Origin: Bacteroidales bacterium
GTDB taxonomy: Bacteria > Bacteroidota > Bacteroidia > Bacteroidales > GCA-2748055
NCBI GenBank assembly: GCA_020636775.1
Contig: JACJXF010000008.1
Location: 1 to 64,000, forward strand
Length of the DNA: 64,000 bases
Direction: 5' to 3'
This document shows, piece by piece, positions 54,003 to 61,048 of this stretch; the stretch's first letter is position 1; the number at the start of each line of letters is the position of its first letter. The notes under the pieces were generated by a model, which saw nothing but the letters and a program-made list of their open reading frames with translations, was not told the DNA's origin and searched no databases. A program made the position numbers and the translations under genes.

Positions 54003-54511
54003 TTGGTTTTGTATTTGTATTTTATGGCTTTAAGCTCATCATTTGCCTGAATAATTTTTTCCTTCAGACTTTCTTTAAAAGCATTGATTTTGGCCAGGAG
54101 CTTATCATCCCCTGTAGCCAGAATCTGGGCTGCCAGAATTCCTGCATTTCTTGCTCCATCAAGACCTACGGTTGCAACCGGGATTCCCGGAGGCATTTGC
54201 AGTATTGAGAGAATGCTGTCCCATCCGTCGATGGAAATACTTGAACGCACAGGTACTCCGATAACCGGCAGTGGAGTAAATGCTGCCATTACTCCCGGTA
54301 AATGAGCAGCTCCGCCTGCTCCGGCAATTATAACTTTCACTCCCCTTGAAACCGCCGATCTGGCAAATTCAGCTGCCTGCTCCGGAGTACGGTGGGCCGA
54401 TAAAGCATTAATTTCAAAGGGAATTTCAAACTCATCCAGTATTTTTGCAGCTTCCTTCATTACCGGAAGGTCGGAGGTACTTCCCATAATGATACTTATT
54501 TTAGCTTCCAT
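53999..54511 (-). CDS. purE: N5-carboxyaminoimidazole ribonucleotide mutase PurE
   Basis: PurE catalyses the rearrangement of N5-CAIR to CAIR in purine synthesis. The 170-residue protein shows the class I motifs IIMGSTSDLPVM (about 7-18), LSAHRTPEQ (about 37-45, with the catalytic His), and AGAGGAAHLPGVMA (about 63-76), then PVRSSISIDGWDSILSILQMP. Genes for the other early purine steps are not adjacent. It overlaps the downstream barrel gene by four bases. Confidence 0.96.
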   Translation of the reverse strand: MEAKISIIMGSTSDLPVMKEAAKILDEFEIPFEINALSAHRTPEQAAEFARSAVSRGVKVIIAGAGGAAHLPGVMAAFTPLPVIGVPVRSSISIDGWDSILSILQMPPGIPVATVGLDGARNAGILAAQILATGDDKLLAKINAFKESLKEKIIQANDELKAIKYKYKTN

Positions 54512-54664
54512 AGTATGTATGTTTATTTATGTATTAAAATTTAAAAAATCAGCTTTAACTGTCGAAAAAAATATCAGGAGTTCTAATGGGATTCCCCAGC
54601 CATATCCATCTCATTAAATTAAAAATTGTTTTAATGAGCAATAAATGGATTGGTTTCCGAAGCA

Positions 54665-55072
54665 TTACCTCCAGATACCCAGTAATAAACCGGCAAGACT
54701 GAACCAGACTGTCAGATAGCCGCCATTGATAAGCATATACTTGAAACTCTTCTGTTCAAAAAGTGAAATAATGGCAAGGGAGAGAGAAGCCCATCCAAAG
54801 CCGGCAAGAAAACCTGCCGTGAGTCCCCATGACCATGTGGTACCTGCGTCACCAAGGAAAAAAGCCAGGTTATATGACATAATATAGGCAAAGACCAGAG
54901 TTAGTCCGTAGGTTTTAAACATATTTGCCTTACTAATTTGCTCATCGGTAAGTCCCGATTCTTTTTGCCATGCCTTAAAGAAAACGAAGGGTGAATACCA
55001 GATTCCCCCTATCAGAAGGCTACCTATTGCACAAATGGCTACAGCCAGGTGATTTATATACATGCTTTCCAT
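54665..55072 (-). CDS. DUF1761 integral membrane protein
   Basis: The 135-residue protein has four predicted membrane helices and the DUF1761 features LLIGGIWYSPFVFFKAWQKE (about 19-38) and AGFLAGFGWASLSLAI. Members are small membrane proteins of unknown function. It stands alone between purE and the divergent hpt gene; the 150-base gap to purE contains no recognised element. Confidence 0.82.
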   Translation of the reverse strand: MESMYINHLAVAICAIGSLLIGGIWYSPFVFFKAWQKESGLTDEQISKANMFKTYGLTLVFAYIMSYNLAFFLGDAGTTWSWGLTAGFLAGFGWASLSLAIISLFEQKSFKYMLINGGYLTVWFSLAGLLLGIWR

Positions 55073-55242
55073 AATTAAAGGTTTTTAATTCGTCTATAAA
55101 GGTAAACAAAAACAGGCATTCATTGGTTCAGGATGCTCAATTTTGTAGATGCTAATTTGAATTAGGTGGATTAGGGAAAACTTGACAATTGCTTGTCTGT
55201 CATTCTGAAAAAATTCCTTTACTTTAGCAAAAAAAAGCGAGC

Positions 55243-55785
55243 ATGAACCGAATTAAAGTACTCGATAAGGAATTTGAAATTTCCATTCCTTCAGAAAAAA
55301 TACAGGAAAGAATACTTGAGATGGCAAACCAGATTTCAGCTGATCTGAAAAGTCTGGATCCTGTTTTCATTGCCATTCTCAACGGCTCCTTTATGTTCGC
55401 TTCCGATCTTTTTAAAAAGCTTAGCATTGATGCCCAGATAACATTTCTGAAACTTGCATCATACCAGGGCACTACCACTTCGGGTACTGTAAAGCAACTG
55501 ATTGGTCTGAATCAGGAAATTAAAAATCAGAATATTGTTATCCTTGAAGATATTGTTGATACCGGGATAACCCTCGATACAATAATGCGGCAGCTATCCG
55601 GCTACCAGCCTGCCTCAATAAGGGTTGCAACCCTGCTTTATAAACCCGATGCCTGCAAAACGGATATCCCTTTGGATTATATCGGTTTCCCCATTCCCAA
55701 TGAGTTTATTATCGGCTATGGTCTCGATTATAATGGTTATGGAAGAAAATACAAGGATATTTATACTCTGGTAACAAATCACTGA
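55243..55785 (+). CDS. hpt: Hypoxanthine phosphoribosyltransferase
   Basis: This purine-salvage enzyme makes IMP or GMP from hypoxanthine or guanine and PRPP. The 180-residue protein shows VFIAILNGSFMFASDLFK (about 45-62), the flexible loop LKLASYQGTTTSG (about 70-82), and the PRPP loop IVILEDIVDTGITLD (about 98-112). A TACTTTAG sequence about 20 bases upstream is a one-mismatch -7 box. adk follows after 55 bases. Confidence 0.95.
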   Translation: MNRIKVLDKEFEISIPSEKIQERILEMANQISADLKSLDPVFIAILNGSFMFASDLFKKLSIDAQITFLKLASYQGTTTSGTVKQLIGLNQEIKNQNIVILEDIVDTGITLDTIMRQLSGYQPASIRVATLLYKPDACKTDIPLDYIGFPIPNEFIIGYGLDYNGYGRKYKDIYTLVTNH

Positions 55786-55796
55786 AATGTAGTTCT

Positions 55797-55804
55797 TATA
55801 TTTG
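55797..55804 (+). promoter_or_regulatory. -7 box (TATATTTG) of adk
   Basis: An exact TAnnTTTG match between hpt and adk, 36 bases before the adk ATG, allows adk its own transcript even though it is co-directional with hpt. Confidence 0.5.
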
Positions 55805-55840
55805 CATTCCTGAATTTTTAAAACCTAAACTTCATTTCAC

Positions 55841-56413
55841 ATGTTAAATATTGTATTATTTGGACCTCCGGGATCCGGCAAAGGAACACAATCGGAAAAA
55901 CTCATCGCAAAATATAAGCTTGTACACCTTTCGACCGGCGACCTGCTTCGTTCCGAAATTGCAGCAATGACCGATCTGGGAATTAAGGCAAAGGCCATTA
56001 TGGACCGTGGAGAGCTGGTTTCAGATGATATCGTTATCGGCATGATCCGGAATAAAATTTCTGCTAATATTGATTCCAGGGGATTCATTTTTGACGGATT
56101 TCCCCGTACAGTTGCACAGGCAGGAGCACTGGATGAAGTGCTTGCTGAAAAAGGCAAGGAAATAAGCCTTATGGTTACCCTTGAAGTCCCTGATGATGAA
56201 GTCATCACAAGATTACTAAAGCGGGGTGAACAAACCGGCAGGGCTGATGATAATGTTTCGGTTATTGAAAACCGCCTGAATGTATATATCTGTCAGACAG
56301 AACCTGTAATAGGTTATTACAAGGAGAAAAAGAAATATCATCCGATTAATGGTATTGGCAGTGTGGATGAAATTTTTGCACGTATAGAGGAAGAAATTAA
56401 GAAAGTAAATTAA
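55841..56413 (+). CDS. adk: Adenylate kinase
   Basis: Adk interconverts ATP and AMP with two ADP. The 190-residue protein has the P-loop LFGPPGSGKGTQSEKL (about 5-20), LSTGDLLRSEI, and FDGFPRTVAQAGAL (about 84-97). It is of the short type: the LID (about RLLKRGEQTGRADD) lacks the zinc-ribbon insertion, as in other Bacteroidota. It sits between hpt and obgE. Confidence 0.96.
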   Translation: MLNIVLFGPPGSGKGTQSEKLIAKYKLVHLSTGDLLRSEIAAMTDLGIKAKAIMDRGELVSDDIVIGMIRNKISANIDSRGFIFDGFPRTVAQAGALDEVLAEKGKEISLMVTLEVPDDEVITRLLKRGEQTGRADDNVSVIENRLNVYICQTEPVIGYYKEKKKYHPINGIGSVDEIFARIEEEIKKVN

Positions 56414-56456
56414 CTTTTCAGGACTTTTTATTCTCCTGTTCCTGTCTGAGAATTTG

Positions 56457-56475
56457 CCGGATTGGATCCGGTTTT
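56457..56475 (+). terminator. Small hairpin after adk
   Basis: CCGGAT-TGG-ATCCGG followed by TTTT, 44 bases past the adk stop. The stem is only 6 bp, so termination is probably partial. Confidence 0.4.
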
Positions 56476-56613
56476 AAGCCCTGGTAAAAATTAGCTTCCT
56501 GCAACTTACACCAGAAAATGCTGATTTAAGTTCAATAAGATCAGTTCTTTGCCTATCTTCGTGCCTTAATAAATTGCACCAGGCAGGATTATATCCCCAT
56601 AAAAAATTCAATT

Positions 56614-57603
56614 ATGTCAGAGTCAGGTTTCGTCGATTATGTAACCATCTTTTGTCGTTCCGGCAAGGGAGGGGCGGGCTCTGCTCACCTTCGCAGGGAG
56701 AAATATATTCCCAAGGGAGGACCGGATGGTGGTGATGGTGGCCGGGGAGGTGATGTTATTGTTCGCGGGAATTCACAACTATGGACTTTACTGCATCTGA
56801 AATATATGAAGCATGTTTTTGCCACCAACGGGGTTAATGGTTCCAGTGCGTTAAAATCAGGAGCCGATGGAAAGGATGCGATTATTGAGGTACCTCTGGG
56901 TACAGTTGCCAAAAATTCCGAGACCGGTGAGGTTTTGTTTGAAATAACCCAACATGGCGAGACTAAAATACTGATGAAAGGTGGCAGGGGAGGCCAGGGA
57001 AACAATCATTTTAAAACTTCTACCCATCAGACTCCGCGATATGCTCAGCCCGGCGAACCGGCCGATGAAGGATGGAGGGTGCTGGAACTGAAAATTCTTG
57101 CTGATGTGGGACTTGTCGGATTTCCGAATGCAGGAAAATCCACTCTTCTTTCAGCAGTATCTTCAGCTAAGCCAAAGATCGCCGATTATGCATTTACCAC
57201 CCTTACTCCCAGTCTGGGAATTGTTAGTTATCGCGACGATCTAAGCTTTGTAATGGCTGATATCCCTGGAATTATTGAAGGCGCCAGTGAAGGGAAAGGG
57301 CTTGGACTAAGGTTCCTCCGGCATATTGAAAGGAACTCCATGCTGTTGTTTGTTATTCCTGTCGATAGTAAAAATATCCGCGAAGAATATAAGATATTGC
57401 TGAATGAGCTGAAGCTGTACAACCCGGAACTGCTCGACAAAAAGAGGATTCTGGCTGTGTCAAAAGCCGATTTGCTCGACAAGGAACTAATGGACGAAAT
57501 GAAAAAGGAGATGCCTAAAATACCGTATTTCTTTATATCTTCCATAACAGGTGCAGGGCTTACCGAGTTGAAAGACAAGCTCTGGAAGTCGCTAAATGCC
57601 TGA
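56614..57603 (+). CDS. obgE: GTPase Obg (CgtA)
   Basis: Obg binds the 50S subunit and links ribosome assembly to stringent and stress responses. The N-terminal glycine-rich Obg fold (about 1-160) shows GKGGAGSAHLRREKYIPKGG and GGDGGRGGDV. The G domain has GFPNAGKSTLLSA (about 168-180), DIPGIIEGASEGKGLG and AVSKADLLD. At 329 residues it lacks the variable acidic or OCT C-terminus of some homologues. The PAP2 gene begins 4 bases after its stop. Confidence 0.96.
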   Translation: MSESGFVDYVTIFCRSGKGGAGSAHLRREKYIPKGGPDGGDGGRGGDVIVRGNSQLWTLLHLKYMKHVFATNGVNGSSALKSGADGKDAIIEVPLGTVAKNSETGEVLFEITQHGETKILMKGGRGGQGNNHFKTSTHQTPRYAQPGEPADEGWRVLELKILADVGLVGFPNAGKSTLLSAVSSAKPKIADYAFTTLTPSLGIVSYRDDLSFVMADIPGIIEGASEGKGLGLRFLRHIERNSMLLFVIPVDSKNIREEYKILLNELKLYNPELLDKKRILAVSKADLLDKELMDEMKKEMPKIPYFFISSITGAGLTELKDKLWKSLNA

Positions 57604-57606
57604 GTC

Positions 57607-58173
57607 ATGATAGAATTTTTGCAACAACTGGACACCAGAATATTTCTTTTCCTGAATTCATACCACTCCCCGTTCTGGGATAAAATCATGGTTTTTATTT
57701 CAGGGAGAATCGAATGGCTTCCTCTTTACCTCTTTCTTATTTTTTGGATCTTCTATAAGTTCAGAAGGAAGGGATGGATCATCCTGGCTCTAACCTTGCT
57801 CGTTTTTGCCCTTTCAGACCTTGGTTCCGTTCATCTTTTCAAGAACGTGTTCGAAAGACTGCGTCCCAGTCGCAACCCCGAGCTGGAGGGTCTTGTACAT
57901 ATTGTAAACGGTTACAGGGGAGGTCTTTATGGCTTTGTTTCATCGCATGCTTCCAACACCTTTTGTCTGGCTGTATTTATGAGCCTGATTTTCAGAAACA
58001 GATGGATGGTAATCGGCATGATGTGCTGGGCAGTTGTTGTAAGTTACAGCCGCATTTACCTTGGAGTCCATTATCCTTTTGATGTGCTTGGAGGAGCGGT
58101 CTGGGGGAGTCTGATGGCGATTTTGGTTTACGGGGTTTTCAGGAGGTTACGAGGTTACGAGGTTACGAAGTAA
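57607..58173 (+). CDS. PAP2-family membrane phosphatase (undecaprenyl-diphosphatase-like)
   Basis: The 188-residue protein has five to six membrane helices and the three PAP2 motifs: KNVFERLRP (about 79-87), SSHASNT (about 114-120, with S for the usual P) and SRIYLGVHYPFDVLGG (about 141-156). It probably dephosphorylates undecaprenyl or lipid pyrophosphates at the membrane. The last residues RRLRGYEVTK and the stop codon TAA are encoded by the 8-bp repeat tract that begins at 58143, so the C-terminus has been defined by repeat invasion or expansion. Confidence 0.88.
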   Translation: MIEFLQQLDTRIFLFLNSYHSPFWDKIMVFISGRIEWLPLYLFLIFWIFYKFRRKGWIILALTLLVFALSDLGSVHLFKNVFERLRPSRNPELEGLVHIVNGYRGGLYGFVSSHASNTFCLAVFMSLIFRNRWMVIGMMCWAVVVSYSRIYLGVHYPFDVLGGAVWGSLMAILVYGVFRRLRGYEVTK

Positions 58174-58336
58174 CGGAGTAACGAAGTAACGTAAGTGACG
58201 GTCGTAACGGTCGTTACTGAAGTGATGACCACAACTCGTAAAAATCCCATTCACTCATTCACTCATTCACTCATTTACTCACCGAAGCCTTAGCGAAGGT
58301 GAGCCGTTACCTCGTTACCCCGTTACCTCGTTACCT
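58143..58336. repeat. Composite repeat island between converging genes
   Basis: Order: GAGGTTAC x3 with GAAGTAAC-type units (58143-58192); two 9-bp CGGTCGTAA-like units (to about 58216); CATTCACT x4 (58249-58280); a hairpin CACCGAAGCCTTAGCGAAGG + TG (58281-58302) of the same family as the 63-210 repeat; then GTTACCTC/GTTACCCC units (58307-58336), the reverse complement of the first type. The two 8-bp tracts therefore face each other as an imperfect inverted pair. Confidence 0.85.
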
Positions 58337-58339
58337 CCC

Positions 58340-59320
58340 CTAAAACATCCCCTGTACAAACTCATCCACCCGGATATTCTTAAAATATTCATTAAAGCTG
58401 AAGTGGGAAAGGTTCTCCATTATGGAGTCGTAGTCGTGATTAATTCCCACCAGGGATTTTTCTATGGTCTCGATATCGTGTTTGTGAAAGAAATCGCCGT
58501 AAATTTTGATATCCTTGATAACTCCTTTTTCAACATTCAGGTGGAATTCAACACTGCCACCTTCGGTGCGGATCATCTTTTCAAAATCGTATTTCGGGGA
58601 ATATCCAAAGTTCCATTCCCACTGCGAAAATTTCTCATCCTTAAGCTTGTTGATTCCGGCAATATCTTCTTCGGTATAGGAATACATTTTAGAATCAGGG
58701 TACATAAGCATTATCTGCTTCATGATCCTGTCGCGGAACTCAATCACATCCATCTTTTCCTTCAGATGCTCCGAGATATTGGTCACTCTCGAACGCACCG
58801 ACTTAACAGCTTTATCGGTGAATTTCAGGGGATTCACTTTTAGTGCTGCAGACAGATCCGTCATAACCGAAGAGAAAAGGAGAGTGCCATGGTGAAGTGT
58901 ACGGTTTCGCCAGACATGCTCGGCATTTCCCGAAAACTTCTTACCGTCGATGGTGAGGTCATTTCTTCCTTCAAATTTTGCATTGATACCCATGGTTAGC
59001 AGCACATCGAGAATCGGCCTGGTGAATTTCCTGAAATCCACCTGAGCTCCTTCTTCGCTGTTTCGGATAAAGGTGAAATTCAGGTTTCCCAGATCATGAA
59101 AAACAGCTCCTCCGCCTGTAATCCTTCTGACCACCTTGATTTTGTTCTCCCTTACGTAATCAACATTGATTTCTGCCAGCGTATTCTGATGCTTCCCAAC
59201 GATAATGGAAGGCTCATTGCGCCAAAGCATGAAGCAGTCTTCCGTAAAATTCTTCATGACGTATTCGTCGGCAGCAATATTAAAATATGGATCTGTAGAA
59301 AGGTCTTTAATGCAAAGCAT
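58340..59320 (-). CDS. lplA: Lipoate-protein ligase A
   Basis: LplA attaches free lipoate to lipoyl domains of 2-oxoacid dehydrogenases and the glycine cleavage H protein. The 326-residue protein shows FNIAADEYVMKNF (about 13-25), EPSIIVGKHQNTLAEIN, the signature VRRITGGGAVFHDLGNLNFTF (split about 64-84), and the substrate loop NDLTIDGKKFSGNAEHVWR, with a C-terminal accessory domain from about 245. It converges on the PAP2 gene across the repeat island and has its own promoter. Confidence 0.95.
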   Translation of the reverse strand: MLCIKDLSTDPYFNIAADEYVMKNFTEDCFMLWRNEPSIIVGKHQNTLAEINVDYVRENKIKVVRRITGGGAVFHDLGNLNFTFIRNSEEGAQVDFRKFTRPILDVLLTMGINAKFEGRNDLTIDGKKFSGNAEHVWRNRTLHHGTLLFSSVMTDLSAALKVNPLKFTDKAVKSVRSRVTNISEHLKEKMDVIEFRDRIMKQIMLMYPDSKMYSYTEEDIAGINKLKDEKFSQWEWNFGYSPKYDFEKMIRTEGGSVEFHLNVEKGVIKDIKIYGDFFHKHDIETIEKSLVGINHDYDSIMENLSHFSFNEYFKNIRVDEFVQGMF

Positions 59321-59345
59321 TTTCCCGGGTTTAGTTTTATTGTGG

Positions 59346-59376
59346 CAAAGATAAGCCTAAAAACAATTTATGGCAA
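59346..59376 (-). promoter_or_regulatory. Promoter of lplA
   Basis: On the minus strand TTG (59376-59374), a 20-base spacer and TATCTTTG (59353-59346) match the Bacteroidota consensus exactly at -7 and well at -33. The ATG is 25 bases downstream of the -7 box. Confidence 0.65.
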
Positions 59377-59392
59377 TTCATTTCTGAATTGT

Positions 59393-59400
59393 TATTTTTG
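59393..59400 (+). promoter_or_regulatory. -7 box (TATTTTTG) of the plsC-like operon
   Basis: An exact TAnnTTTG match 20 bases before the GTG start at 59421. It lies about 40 bases from the divergent lplA -7 box, so both promoters share the same short region. Confidence 0.5.
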
Positions 59401-59420
59401 CCCAAACTAAAACCCGGAAA

Positions 59421-60167
59421 GTGAGAAAGTTTTTCCTTACCACCCTGTCGATCCTGATGTGGATACTATTCCTGATATCCTGTTTTATCTTAATGCCCGT
59501 TCTCTTGTTTATATGGGCAGTGACATGGCCTTTTGACCGCAATTTATGGCTCGTTCACAGGTTTTCCTGTTTCTGGGGAGCCTTTTATATCTGGATGGTT
59601 CCGCTGTGGAGTCTGAAGATAGAAGGCAGAAAAAAGCTGAAAGACAATCATGTCAAGATACTGGTTTCAAACCACCAGAGCTTTGCCGATATTTTGATTG
59701 TTAACAGTCTATTCAGGCATTTTCGCTGGACATCCAAGGTCGAAAATTTTAAAATGCCCTTTGTGGGCTGGGTACTTACCCTAAATCGTTCCATAAAAAT
59801 TTACCGTGCAGCCGGCGATGCATTTCAGAAATTTAAGGACCAGGCCGTTAAATCGCTGGCAGAAGGAAATACCCTTGCCATTTTCCCGGAAGGCACACGT
59901 TCGAGAACCGGAGAGATGGGGAAGTTTAAGGAAGGCGCCTTTATGCTTGCCCTTCAGACTAAAACAGATATTTTTCCCATGGTACTTGATGGTTCAGCCA
60001 AAGCTATTCCTAAAAAAGGATGGGTACTGACCGGCAGATCCAAAATGATATTAAAAGTTCTCGATCCCATTCCATACGAGAGCTTTAAAGATATGACTCC
60101 CGGAGAACTGTCCCTGAAGGTTCATGGCATCATACAGTCGGCCCTGAAAGAACTTCGAAAAAACTAA
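59421..60167 (+). CDS. 1-acyl-sn-glycerol-3-phosphate acyltransferase (PlsC family)
   Basis: The 248-residue membrane protein has an N-terminal hydrophobic segment (about 5-35), the catalytic NHQSFADILI (HX4D, about 82-91), and the substrate motif FPEGTRSRTGEMGKFKEGAF (about 157-176). PlsC adds the second acyl chain to make phosphatidic acid. The start is GTG, supported by the closely spaced -7 box; no upstream ATG is in frame. The next gene begins 6 bases after its stop. Confidence 0.9.
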   Translation: MRKFFLTTLSILMWILFLISCFILMPVLLFIWAVTWPFDRNLWLVHRFSCFWGAFYIWMVPLWSLKIEGRKKLKDNHVKILVSNHQSFADILIVNSLFRHFRWTSKVENFKMPFVGWVLTLNRSIKIYRAAGDAFQKFKDQAVKSLAEGNTLAIFPEGTRSRTGEMGKFKEGAFMLALQTKTDIFPMVLDGSAKAIPKKGWVLTGRSKMILKVLDPIPYESFKDMTPGELSLKVHGIIQSALKELRKN

Positions 60168-60173
60168 AATAAA

Positions 60174-60959
60174 ATGTGGAAGCCGTCCCCTCCCAGGAAA
60201 ATCCTGAGGCGAATGAAATATATCTCCGACCAGGAAGGTATTCTCAGACGCTATTTCAGGGAACAGGAAGGCTGGGAGAAACATCTTTCAAAAACTGCAG
60301 AATCCATTATTTCCGTTCTCGAATCTGAAAAATACAAGCATGTAATCGTCCTTGGAAGTGGCTGGCTTCTTGATTTTCCTATGGAAAGGATTTTGAATTA
60401 TGTGGAAAGGATCAGTCTGTTTGATGTTCACTTCCCTCGACAAATTCTCAAAAAAGCCGAAGCTCTTAAGGGAGTGGAATGCATTCAGGCTGATATTACC
60501 GGCGGTGTCATAGAAGATGTTTATTTCAAACTGAAAAATAAGACTTTGAATTTCCCTTTTGCAATTCCTGAGCCTGAAATTGAAAAGGAGGAAGGAATGC
60601 TGATAATTTCACTGAATATTCTAAATCAGCTCGATATTCTCCTGGCAGACTATATCCTTTCCCGAAAACCTGATTCCCCGGGAATAGAAATAGATAATTT
60701 CAGGAAGGATCTTCAGGCCAGACACATCTCCATGCTTGGAAAACATCCGTTCATTCTTGTGACGGACTGCAGGGAAATACTTATTAACACCGAAGGAAAG
60801 GTCCTTGAGGAGAGGAACCTGATCTATACAGAGCTTCCCTCAGGTGACAGATACGATGAGTGGGAATGGGAGTTCGATACTCAGGGGCTCTATAACCCCA
60901 ATGTGAACACTGTTCTGAAAGTAAAATTCATTTACTCAAAAATACCGCAAAACCTATAG
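60174..60959 (+). CDS. Rossmann-fold methyltransferase-like protein, unknown function
   Basis: I do not recognise a named family. The 261-residue protein has a SAM-methyltransferase-like order: motif I-like HVIVLGSGWLLDFP (about 56-69), acidic end of strand 2 in RISLFDVHFP, and GVECIQADIT (about 98-107). It continues with IISLNILNQLDILLADYIL at the position of strand 4 and ends in beta-strand-type sequence. The G-x-G-x-G is incomplete (GSGW), so cofactor binding is uncertain. It sits 6 bases after the PlsC-like gene, so a role in lipid metabolism is possible. Confidence 0.6.
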   Translation: MWKPSPPRKILRRMKYISDQEGILRRYFREQEGWEKHLSKTAESIISVLESEKYKHVIVLGSGWLLDFPMERILNYVERISLFDVHFPRQILKKAEALKGVECIQADITGGVIEDVYFKLKNKTLNFPFAIPEPEIEKEEGMLIISLNILNQLDILLADYILSRKPDSPGIEIDNFRKDLQARHISMLGKHPFILVTDCREILINTEGKVLEERNLIYTELPSGDRYDEWEWEFDTQGLYNPNVNTVLKVKFIYSKIPQNL

Positions 60960-60999
60960 CTCTGCCGCTCAGACTGTTAATTTCTTTGTTGAAAAACAA

Positions 61000-61032
61000 T
61001 TGTATTTTCCCACCTGCTTTTAAGTATATTTG
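61000..61032 (+). promoter_or_regulatory. Promoter of parE-parC
   Basis: TTG at 61000-61002 and TATATTTG at 61025-61032 with a 22-base spacer. Transcription would begin near 61039, about 10 bases before the parE ATG at 61049, which supports that start over the upstream TTG at 60986. Confidence 0.6.
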
Positions 61033-61048
61033 CGCAAATTCGTGGACT

